NCBI GenBank assembly: GCA_030611625.1
Contig: JAUWPK010000253.1
Span: 1 to 5,632 of the forward strand
Origin: Promethearchaeum sp.
GTDB taxonomy: Archaea; Asgardarchaeota; Lokiarchaeia; Sigyniarchaeales; Promethearchaeaceae
Direction of reading: 5' to 3'
Length of the DNA: 5,632 nt
Under the pieces are notes generated by a model, which was not told the origin of the DNA, ran no database searches, and saw only the letters and a program-made list of their open reading frames with translations. The translations under genes were made by a program, and so were the position numbers. This document shows, piece by piece, positions 1 through 5,632 of the stretch (position 1 is the first letter of the stretch; each line of letters opens with the position of its first letter).

Positions 1-1301
1 TGTTGGCACCCGCTAAAAATTTCATGGCAATTAAAGCTTCAGGGCCGTATTCAGACGCTATCTATTTTGGTGTTAATGAATTTAACATGCGAATGAATGC
101 TGATAATTTTCCAATCGAAGATTTACCTAAAATAGCAAAAATGTGTCATAATCCTTCAAATTCTTCATTTAAAGAACGAAAAGCCTATCTTACAACAAAT
201 ATTGTAATATATGAAGATGAAATTGCAGAATTAGAGAAGGTTATTCAAGCTGCCAAAGACGCAGAAATTGATGCTGTAATAATTCATGATATTGCTGCAA
301 TCCAACTTGCAAAAAGAATAGGGATCCCTTTTCATATATCTACACAAGCTAATGTTTCAAATTCAGAATCTGCGAAATTTTATGAAAGTTTAGGTGCTGA
401 ACGTATAGTACTTGCACGTGAATGTTCACTAAGTCAAATTAAGGAAATAACTAAGAAAATGACGGATACTCAAATTGAAGCATTTATTCATGGGGCGATG
501 TGTTCTTCAATTTCTGGAAGATGTTATTTAAGCCAGACTCTATCAGGTAGTCAGAATCAATCCGCAAATCGAGGTAAGTGTACTCAACCTTGTAGAAGAG
601 AATGGAAACTTATTGCATCCGATGGCCACGAATTTATTTATGATGGTAAAAGAATTTTTAATTCCAGAGATTTATGTATGATTTCATTCCTCCCCGAGGT
701 GATAGAAGCGGGGGTATCGATCTTCAAGATTGAAGGTAGAATGAGACACCCTCATTATGTTGAAACGGTAAGTAGAGTTTACCGAGAAGCAATTGATGCT
801 TATTATGGTGGGATTTTCAAGCAGAAACTGAAAAAAGAGAAGTGGATAACTCAATTAAAGCAAGTTTATAATAGAGGATTTACAACAGGCTTCTATTTCA
901 ATCAAGCAACAATAAAAGATTCACAATTAAACAGTCCTGCTAATATGAGTCATTTTAGGTATATAGAGATGGGAAAAATATTAACTTATCATCCAACAGG
1001 CATAGCAAAAATTGAATTAACTAATGGAACGCTAAAAAATGGTGATAATATTATCGTAATGAGTACTGTAGAAAATAATGATACTTATTTTAACCAAACT
1101 GTAAGAGATATTCAATACAAAGGGGAAAACATCAAATTTACAAAAAGAGCTACAGAAGAAAAACCTATAATCATTACAATTTCAGTCGATCAACCTACAA
1201 ACGGAAAAAAGATCGATGTAATTTATAAATTTACAGATGAAACTTATACTCCAAGATACGATGGTAAAAAAAGAAAAAAAAGATCATATCGATTAAATTA
1301 A
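1..1301 (+). CDS. U32 family (collagenase-like) protein, TrhP/RlhA-like RNA hydroxylation factor, 5' partial
   Basis: The reading frame enters from the left edge. The first full codon (TTG at 3-5) is most likely an internal leucine of the family's N-terminal 'LLAPAGN'-like motif, seen here as LAPAKN, so only about 5-15 residues are probably missing. Numbering from that codon, residues 1-270 form the U32 TIM-barrel-like domain. They include the family signature ExFxHGAMCxxxxGxC at 159-174 and four cysteines (167, 174, 193, 197) positioned like the [4Fe-4S] ligands of TrhP and RlhA. 'STQAN' (113-117), 'VLARE' (136-140) and 'FKIEGRM' (241-247) are further family hallmarks. Residues about 320-410 look like the U32 C-terminal beta-barrel domain, and a lysine/arginine-rich tail follows (420-430). 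Characterised relatives hydroxylate tRNA uridine-34 (TrhP) or 23S rRNA (RlhA) using prephenate-derived chemistry; a protease role is the older label. RNA modification is inferred by family and the exact substrate is unknown. The gene ends at TAA (1299-1301) and converges on the coiled-coil gene. Confidence 0.9.
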   Translation, partial: LAPAKNFMAIKASGPYSDAIYFGVNEFNMRMNADNFPIEDLPKIAKMCHNPSNSSFKERKAYLTTNIVIYEDEIAELEKVIQAAKDAEIDAVIIHDIAAIQLAKRIGIPFHISTQANVSNSESAKFYESLGAERIVLARECSLSQIKEITKKMTDTQIEAFIHGAMCSSISGRCYLSQTLSGSQNQSANRGKCTQPCRREWKLIASDGHEFIYDGKRIFNSRDLCMISFLPEVIEAGVSIFKIEGRMRHPHYVETVSRVYREAIDAYYGGIFKQKLKKEKWITQLKQVYNRGFTTGFYFNQATIKDSQLNSPANMSHFRYIEMGKILTYHPTGIAKIELTNGTLKNGDNIIVMSTVENNDTYFNQTVRDIQYKGENIKFTKRATEEKPIIITISVDQPTNGKKIDVIYKFTDETYTPRYDGKKRKKRSYRLN

Positions 1302-1408
1302 CTGATCAAAAAGGGAACGGTGGCTAGGTTTCCAAAGGTGAGGTTTTTGTAGGATATTTTAGAATGTTCAAAATATAATAATCCAAAATCATCAGCAAAT
1401 TGACAAAT

Positions 1409-1467
1409 ATTACCAAAGATTAGGGTGATAATTGAGATTTCGAATCGCGATAAAAGGTTTTGGTAAT
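1409..1467. repeat. 9-base inverted repeat with inner palindrome
   Basis: ATTACCAAA (1409-1417) is perfectly reverse-complemented by TTTGGTAAT (1459-1467), and a G-U pair could extend the stem by one. The 41-base interval contains the perfect palindrome ATCGCGAT (1444-1451). It could form a long-loop RNA hairpin or be a protein binding site. It could also be chance in AT-rich DNA, although the CG-containing palindrome stands out from its surroundings. Confidence 0.4.
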
Positions 1468-1555
1468 CATATGTATATTATCGGAAATACCTAAAGATAA
1501 AACAACCACGAATAAAAGATATTACAACAACTAAAAACTTAATTTTATGCAAAAT

Positions 1556-1591
1556 AAAAATGAGACTCTGAAAAAAAATGAGACTATCAAT
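1556..1591. repeat. 18-base tandem duplication
   Basis: AAAAATGAGACT occurs at 1556-1567 and again at 1574-1585, giving two units with an 18-base period. The last six bases of the two units are mostly different. The second copy is preceded by extra A residues, making an A8 run at 1571-1578. This looks like slippage-type duplication in non-coding sequence; no function is evident. Confidence 0.55.
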
Positions 1592-1631
1592 ATATTATAA
1601 ATTTTTTATCCATGTTTTTAATGAAAAAAAA
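1571..1631 (-). terminator. Oligo-T terminator region for the coiled-coil gene
   Basis: On the minus strand, eight consecutive T residues (plus-strand A8, 1624-1631) begin seven bases after the TAG stop at 1639-1641. A second T8 (plus-strand 1571-1578) lies further down. Paired T tracts directly after a stop fit archaeal intrinsic termination. No stable GC stem precedes them, so a bacterial-style terminator is not indicated. Confidence 0.45.
1602..1619 (+). terminator. Possible oligo-T terminator for the U32 gene
   Basis: T6 (1602-1607) and T5 (1615-1619) lie on the plus strand before the end of the convergent gene. Archaeal RNA polymerase commonly stops at runs of five or more T residues without needing a hairpin. 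The T5 at 1344-1348, behind a weak hairpin, is an alternative nearer the stop codon. The assignment is inference from T tracts only. Confidence 0.3.
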
Positions 1632-1638
1632 TCTTTAT

Positions 1639-3441
1639 CTACAAATTTCTACTAATTAAATCGCGTCTTAAAATTTTGATTCTACGTTTTAAATTAACTA
1701 TTTCTTCACTCAATCTACGTGATTCCTTCTTTTCTAGCAAGATGTTTATCTTAGCCTTAGAAAAATCATCAGCTAATGAATCATTCATTGAGCTTGTTTC
1801 TTCTAAATCATTTTTTAGATTTTTAATTTGGTCTTTGAATTGATTTCCTTCCTGTAATTGGGTTAGATCTATTTCTTTTTGCTCTAAACCATTTTTCAAT
1901 TGGGAGATTTCATTTTCGTATTCTGAAAGTATTTTTGATAGATTTATTCGTTCATTTCTTGCTTCAAGTTCGATTTGTAACATATGTGCTTTAATATTGT
2001 CATTTTTTTCTTGAAGTTCAACTAATTTTGGGGATATTTTATCTAATTGTTCTTTTGTTGCGATATATTTTCCGTTAGTTTCACTTAATGAAATTGTTAA
2101 TTCCTGCAATTTTGAATTTAAATCGTCAATTGTGAGTTGGAAACTTTTAATTTCTTCATTATCATACAAATCTTTTCCTTCTAATTTACTTTCCAAGTCG
2201 TTAATCCTACCATTTAAACGCCCAATTATAGCAATATTCCCGTTATTTTCTCCCTTTAAATTGTTTATTCTATCGTATAGGACTTCTTTTTGTTTTCTTA
2301 ATTCTAAAAATTTCTTCTCCCATTCTTCAATTTCGCCCGTTAATTTAACAGAATCTAGTAGTGCTTCATGGAACTCTTCTTCTTGGTTTTGAAGTTCACG
2401 AATAAGTTCATCTTTATCACGAATTTTGTTCATGGTATCTGCATTTTGGTCAATTAGATAAGACAACTCTTCAAATTTCTCATTTAATTCCTTCTTTTCT
2501 TCTTCAAATGATTGGGTGATGGATTCAATTTCTTTTTCTTTCACATTAATTTTTTGGTCTTTCAATGTAATTTGATTATCTTTAGATCCCAAATCATATT
2601 TAACTCTTTCTAATTCTTCTTTGTACACCATATTCTGGAATTTATCTTCATATCCTTTAATCTCTTGCTTCAATTCATCAATTGTTATCTCTCTTTCGGT
2701 TAAACTATTATTTAGATCTGATATTGTGTTGTGTTCATTTTGATCAGGATTTTCAATTTCTTTTCTTAATTCGAAATATGCGTTTTTCGCACCTTTTAGT
2801 TCCAAAACCAATTCTTGCATTCGAACATTTTTTAAAGTTATTTTTGTTTTTAAATCGCTGATTTCTTTTTTTGCTTCAGATATCTCCTTTTTTGCTTCAA
2901 TAAACTCGTAATTTGTTTGGTTTAATTCAGCAATTCTCTCTTTTAGTTTTTCGTCATTTTCTTCAAATTCTGAATTTTTTTTTCTGAGATATTCTTCCTC
3001 TTCCTCTATATCCTTCAATTTTTCTAAATTTTTTCTCAATTCTTCAATATTTTCATCTTTTTCATCATTTTTATATTCAAGATTTTCATTTTTTTTCAGA
3101 AATAATTTATTTTCATTTTGTAATATTGAGTATTCAGTTGAACTTTGGATAATTTGATCATTTAGTTGTTCATTTTCTTCACGTAATTGCCTAATATTTA
3201 CTTCTAATTCTTCAATTTGTAAAATTTCACTTCTAACTGCTTCAATTTCACGAATTTTTTCTTCGATCTCATTTTCAAGTGATCTAATTTTTTCTTCCTT
3301 TACAGGCAAGCGTTCCTTAAACTCTTGTAAATTTTGTATTTCCTGCTTTAATTGGGTAATTTCTTCTTCCTTTTCCTTTAATTTTGCGTTATCTTCTGAA
3401 TTTTCATCGGATAAGGCAGGATTCCCTTGTTCTTCAACCAT
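1639..3441 (-). CDS. Long coiled-coil protein, function unknown
   Basis: The product is 600 residues and nearly all predicted alpha-helical coiled coil, dominated by E, K, L, I, N and Q in heptad-like spacing from about residue 18 to 595. It has no cysteine, one tryptophan (374) and only four prolines (8, 46, 232, 471). The last three are likely helix breaks, leaving rod segments of roughly 185, 240 and 130 residues. A short repeat, AKKEIS, occurs twice in a row (183-188, 190-195). The N-terminal 18 residues are acidic and probably disordered; the C-terminal 30 are rich in arginine and lysine. There is no signal peptide, membrane segment or ATPase head, so it is not an SMC or Rad50. The ATG start is firm: a TGA lies in frame three codons upstream (3451-3453) and GAGGG sits six bases before it. 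A structural, scaffold or filament role is inferred from shape only; database matches to myosin- or SMC-like names would reflect composition. Confidence 0.85.
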   Translation of the reverse strand: MVEEQGNPALSDENSEDNAKLKEKEEEITQLKQEIQNLQEFKERLPVKEEKIRSLENEIEEKIREIEAVRSEILQIEELEVNIRQLREENEQLNDQIIQSSTEYSILQNENKLFLKKNENLEYKNDEKDENIEELRKNLEKLKDIEEEEEYLRKKNSEFEENDEKLKERIAELNQTNYEFIEAKKEISEAKKEISDLKTKITLKNVRMQELVLELKGAKNAYFELRKEIENPDQNEHNTISDLNNSLTEREITIDELKQEIKGYEDKFQNMVYKEELERVKYDLGSKDNQITLKDQKINVKEKEIESITQSFEEEKKELNEKFEELSYLIDQNADTMNKIRDKDELIRELQNQEEEFHEALLDSVKLTGEIEEWEKKFLELRKQKEVLYDRINNLKGENNGNIAIIGRLNGRINDLESKLEGKDLYDNEEIKSFQLTIDDLNSKLQELTISLSETNGKYIATKEQLDKISPKLVELQEKNDNIKAHMLQIELEARNERINLSKILSEYENEISQLKNGLEQKEIDLTQLQEGNQFKDQIKNLKNDLEETSSMNDSLADDFSKAKINILLEKKESRRLSEEIVNLKRRIKILRRDLISRNL

Positions 3442-3447
3442 TGATTT

Positions 3448-3452
3448 CCCTC
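3448..3452 (-). promoter_or_regulatory. Ribosome binding site of the coiled-coil gene
   Basis: Reading on the minus strand, GAGGG is followed by six bases (AAATCA) and then the ATG at 3441. This matches the anti-Shine-Dalgarno tail of 16S rRNA at the expected spacing and fixes the start. Confidence 0.7.
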
Positions 3453-3472
3453 AAATTTTTTTCACTTTACTC

Positions 3473-3487
3473 TTTAAATAAATATAA
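3473..3487 (-). promoter_or_regulatory. Possible archaeal TATA box of the coiled-coil gene
   Basis: The minus strand reads TATATTTATTTAAA, centred about 35-40 bases before the ATG. Initiation some 25 bases downstream would give a leader of roughly 10-15 bases that still includes the GAGGG site. The region is AT-rich overall, so the match is weak evidence. Confidence 0.3.
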
Positions 3488-3612
3488 CATCATTGGGTTT
3501 ATATTTTTCATATATATTCCTTTTCATCCATAGTTTTCAAATTACAAAATAGCATATAAAAATATTAGCTAAAAAGAATGGGAGATCAAAATAGCAAAAT
3601 GGATTGAAAAGC

Positions 3613-3661
3613 AAAATTCAAATTTTCAGATTTGCCTAAATGACCAAATTTTTGAAATTTT
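3613..3661 (-). terminator. Possible hairpin terminator after the BioD/DRTGG gene
   Basis: AAAATTCAAATTTT (3613-3626) is an imperfect reverse complement of AAATTTTTGAAATTTT (3646-3661), with about 19 bases between. The structure begins some 25 bases past the TAG stop of the gene ending at 3687. It consists almost wholly of A-T pairs with bulges, so it would be weak. It may serve transcription end or simply reflect AT-rich composition. Confidence 0.3.
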
Positions 3662-3686
3662 AAAGTAAATGGAATTGTTTCATTCG

Positions 3687-4754
3687 CTACTTCGGGATTT
3701 TATCCCAATCAATAAATTTATCGAATTCATTTTTGCATAATTGAATCTCATTTGGTTGTATATGGGTATGAATTTTTTTTAGCTGTTCTGATATTGTAAA
3801 TGTGTCTGCAGGAGCTACTACTAATGGAATTCCTTTTTCTTCAGCTACACTTATTACTCGACGTGCTGGGTGAATATTTCCCGAAAAAATTATCAAATTT
3901 GTACTCGCATTCAAAGCTGCTAGTGCAATATCTGATCGATCTCCACCTGTTATAACACATTGATTAACCCCTTTTCGAAGGTAACTTGATGCAGATTCTG
4001 CACCCATAGCACCGATAACAAAACCATTGATCAAATTATTCTTAACCTTAACAAAATTTCCACAAATAAGATTTCCTTCAACAGCTTCAATTATTTCTGC
4101 TACAGTTGGTTTTTCTAATTGCCGTGATTTTTTCAAACCACCGATAACCTCAATTCCAAGATCTTTTAGTAGTGGTTTATAATATTTTTCAATTCTCACA
4201 TAAGCGGTCTCAGATAAACTATTGAGAATTACTCCGATGACATTAACCTCATTTAACTTTAAGTAATTAAAAGCTGAAACAACTGTATTTAAATCATCAT
4301 CATCTTTAATAGGTGAACAGATTATGACATTTGCTTCAAATTCTTTAGCAATCCTAATATCGTCAAGATTAATTGCTGAATATTGATTTATGTTATGGTT
4401 GCCTTCTAAAATCATTATATCTGTTTTATTTCTCATTGATTCAAAGCTATCTTTTATATGAGCCATAATTTGTGGAGTTTCTTCAGGAAGTATTTCATCA
4501 AGGAAGAAGCCTGGATTGAAAAATTGTGGACATATCTCTTCTTTTGAAAATTGCCTTGCAACTACAGCTGTAATAACATTTACGTCCTTATCAGTTTTAG
4601 TTTTAGGTCGGAGATCCATTGCATCCCCGATAGCTTTGAAATAACCTGGTTTAAAACCTTCTTCTTTAAATTTAAGGAACATTCCTATTGCAATTATTGT
4701 TTTTCCGGAACCCGCTTTTGTTGAACACAACAATATTGGTTTACTCTTGCTCAT
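3687..4754 (-). CDS. BioD-like P-loop/DRTGG domain protein (phosphotransacetylase regulatory-domain homologue)
   Basis: The 355-residue product has two parts. Residues 1-205 are a BioD-like P-loop domain. Its Walker A loop is STKAGSGKT (11-19), with serine where dethiobiotin synthetase has the first glycine of GTDTxxGKT. A Walker B-like strand runs IMILEGNH (113-120), and there is a GVILN strand (174-178). Residues about 215-325 are a DRTGG domain with the typical VITGGDRSDIALAAL stretch (267-281). This pair of domains forms the N-terminal, allosteric half of long bacterial phosphotransacetylases; the catalytic PTA domain is absent, so acetyl-phosphate chemistry is not expected. The start is fixed by an in-frame TGA three codons upstream (4761-4763). 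A GGAG lies 13 bases before the ATG, a rather long spacing. The gene follows the acyl-CoA synthetase by 41 bases on the same strand, so co-transcription is likely. A nucleotide- or metabolite-responsive role linked to acyl-CoA metabolism is inference; stand-alone proteins of this kind are not well characterised as far as I know. Confidence 0.85.
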   Translation of the reverse strand: MSKSKPILLCSTKAGSGKTIIAIGMFLKFKEEGFKPGYFKAIGDAMDLRPKTKTDKDVNVITAVVARQFSKEEICPQFFNPGFFLDEILPEETPQIMAHIKDSFESMRNKTDIMILEGNHNINQYSAINLDDIRIAKEFEANVIICSPIKDDDDLNTVVSAFNYLKLNEVNVIGVILNSLSETAYVRIEKYYKPLLKDLGIEVIGGLKKSRQLEKPTVAEIIEAVEGNLICGNFVKVKNNLINGFVIGAMGAESASSYLRKGVNQCVITGGDRSDIALAALNASTNLIIFSGNIHPARRVISVAEEKGIPLVVAPADTFTISEQLKKIHTHIQPNEIQLCKNEFDKFIDWDKIPK

Positions 4755-4795
4755 TTTCTTTCATTTTCTCCATCATGATTCTAATATAAAAAAAT

Positions 4796-5632
4796 TTACA
4801 TTTTAATTGTAATTTTAATATCGACCGCCGAATACCCTTCTTCCCTTGCAAAAACTAAACAAGGGTTTATATCGAGTTCAACTATATCCGAAAAGTCGTT
4901 AACTAATTGAGATAATCTTTCTAAAATATCTAAAACGCCTTCTATATCACTTTCAGGTTCCCCACGAACCCCTTCTAAAATTTTTGATATTTTAGTTTTG
5001 TTTAATAATTTTCGTGCATCTTCTCTATCAAAATGATAAGCTAAATCAAATGCAACATCTTTAACATAATTTGCATAAATTCCACCCGAACCTACCATTA
5101 ACATAGGTCCCCAATTTGGATCTCTACTCATTCCTATTATTAATTCAGTTGATTTTATTTTATCTTCTTTGATAATCATCTCTTGCAATTCTACACCAAC
5201 CAAACGCGCATCTCGAGGGCCTAATCGTCCTGCATTAGTCATGATTGAGATAAAAGCGCTTTTTGCTTCATCTGGGGTCTTAATATTAAGAATAACGCCT
5301 CCTATATCCCATTTATGAATTATTTGTGGGCTTACTATCTTTGCAACTAATGGAAATCCCATTTCTTTGCTAATTTCTGCTGCATCCCTTGCAGTTTGAA
5401 CTAATTTACTTTTTGGTGCATTGATCCCGTAACTTTCAAAGATTTGGGATGTTTCATAGCTCAATAGTACTGGTCGATGGTCTTTTTTTGCATCGTCAAT
5501 AATTTTTTTTACTTTATCTTTATCAACCTTGAAATTTTTGATTATTTTTTCTGTTATAATGGGTTCTTCTAACAATTCTTTGTAGTAAGTTAATCCTTTT
5601 AATACCTTAACTGAATCTTCCGGAAATGCATA
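4796..5632 (-). CDS. ADP-forming acetyl/acyl-CoA synthetase, alpha-beta fusion, 5' partial
   Basis: The enzyme catalyses acyl-CoA + ADP + Pi to acid + CoA + ATP, reversibly, in the cytosol. The frame is open to the right edge, so the start lies outside; the TTG at 5573-5575 is only an internal leucine. Numbering from the edge, residues 1-19 read YAFPEDSVKVLKGLTYYKE, which resembles the C-terminal end of the alpha (CoA-binding/ligase) part ('YRFPEdAvralaaLarY' type). A linker at about 20-50 leads into the beta, ATP-grasp part. Beta hallmarks are the YGI segment (68-70), SPQIIHKWDIGGV (101-113) and GMSRDPNWGPMLMVGSGGIY (167-186). GVRGEP (221-226) and ELDINP (252-257) follow, the latter carrying the expected metal-binding acidic and Asn residues. 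His106 (codon 5315-5317) corresponds to the beta-subunit histidine thought to carry phosphate in the archaeal enzymes. The residue two after it is Trp, where Ser or Thr is usual. The gene ends at TAA (4796-4798), 41 bases before the BioD/DRTGG gene. Acyl substrate cannot be told from sequence. Confidence 0.92.
   Translation of the reverse strand, partial: YAFPEDSVKVLKGLTYYKELLEEPIITEKIIKNFKVDKDKVKKIIDDAKKDHRPVLLSYETSQIFESYGINAPKSKLVQTARDAAEISKEMGFPLVAKIVSPQIIHKWDIGGVILNIKTPDEAKSAFISIMTNAGRLGPRDARLVGVELQEMIIKEDKIKSTELIIGMSRDPNWGPMLMVGSGGIYANYVKDVAFDLAYHFDREDARKLLNKTKISKILEGVRGEPESDIEGVLDILERLSQLVNDFSDIVELDINPCLVFAREEGYSAVDIKITIKM

Larger units (their letters stand above)
1302..1638. other. Non-coding gap between convergent genes
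   Basis: I find no credible gene here: every ATG-started frame checked on either strand closes within about 20 codons. The gap holds a weak hairpin just after the U32 stop (GGAAC at 1314-1318 with GTTTCC at 1328-1333, followed by T5 at 1344-1348). It also holds a 9-base inverted repeat (1409-1417 and 1459-1467) spanning an 8-base palindrome, an 18-base tandem duplication (1556-1591), and T and A tracts near 1571-1631. No tRNA-like or clear C/D-box RNA structure was recognised. The simplest reading is a convergent 3' region carrying terminators for both genes. Confidence 0.7.

Noticed and set aside
3..5. TTG as the true start of the U32 gene
   Set aside because: It aligns with a leucine inside the conserved LLAPAGN-type motif; homologues have several residues before it.
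1421..1470. C/D-box small RNA
   Set aside because: GTGATAA resembles a C box with one mismatch, but no properly spaced D, C' or D' boxes were found.
2132..2392. 86-codon open frame on the plus strand inside the coiled-coil gene
   Set aside because: It is antisense to a well-supported gene; its Ser/Phe/Leu-rich translation is what the complement of Glu/Lys/Asn-rich coiled-coil codons produces, and no ribosome binding site is evident.
2855..2898. DNA repeat inside the coiled-coil gene encoding the doubled AKKEIS segment
   Set aside because: A short 21-base in-frame duplication typical of coiled-coil genes; not a separate repeat element.
4741..4776. 11-codon out-of-frame ORF (ATG ATG GAG ... 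TAA, minus strand) overlapping the start of the BioD/DRTGG gene, as a possible leader peptide
   Set aside because: Very short, purine-rich and without its own clear ribosome binding site; the overlap is easily chance. It would matter only if conserved in relatives.
5573..5575. TTG as the true start of a stand-alone beta subunit
   Set aside because: The upstream codons to the window edge are open and match the expected alpha-part C-terminus, so the leucine is internal.

Overview
The window is AT-rich and most likely comes from an archaeon. An Asgard-type or related anaerobic lineage is the best guess, at moderate to low confidence. The main evidence is a fused ADP-forming acyl-CoA synthetase directly followed by a BioD-like/DRTGG protein, a pairing I associate with archaeal genomes. 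Supporting points are an archaeal-style ribosome binding site (GAGGG), a possible TATA box, oligo-T stretches after stop codons and strong AT bias. There are no ribosomal RNA or tRNA genes, so placement rests on protein character alone.

Layout: (1) 1-1301, plus strand: most of a U32 family protein, cut at its 5' end by the window edge, resembling the TrhP/RlhA-type RNA-hydroxylation proteins with a four-cysteine iron-sulfur cluster. (2) 1302-1638: a 337-base non-coding gap between convergent genes, with short repeats, an inverted repeat and T/A tracts that probably end transcription from both sides. (3) 1639-3441, minus strand: a 600-residue protein that is almost all coiled coil, with no cysteine and only four prolines, apparently transcribed on its own. 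(4) 3442-3686: a short AT-rich gap holding the promoter and ribosome binding site of the coiled-coil gene and a possible terminator for the operon to the right. (5) 3687-4754 and 4796-5632, both minus strand: a two-gene unit. The promoter-proximal gene is an ADP-forming acyl-CoA synthetase whose start lies beyond the right edge. The next gene encodes a P-loop BioD-like domain joined to a DRTGG domain, the arrangement found as the N-terminal regulatory part of long phosphotransacetylases, but without the catalytic part.

How they work together: the synthetase would convert acetyl-CoA (or another acyl-CoA) + ADP + Pi to acid + CoA + ATP, conserving energy in fermentation, or run in reverse to activate acids. 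The BioD/DRTGG protein is a plausible nucleotide- or metabolite-sensing partner. The U32 gene (RNA modification) and the coiled-coil gene have no evident link to this pathway. No mobile element, CRISPR array or RNA gene was recognised.
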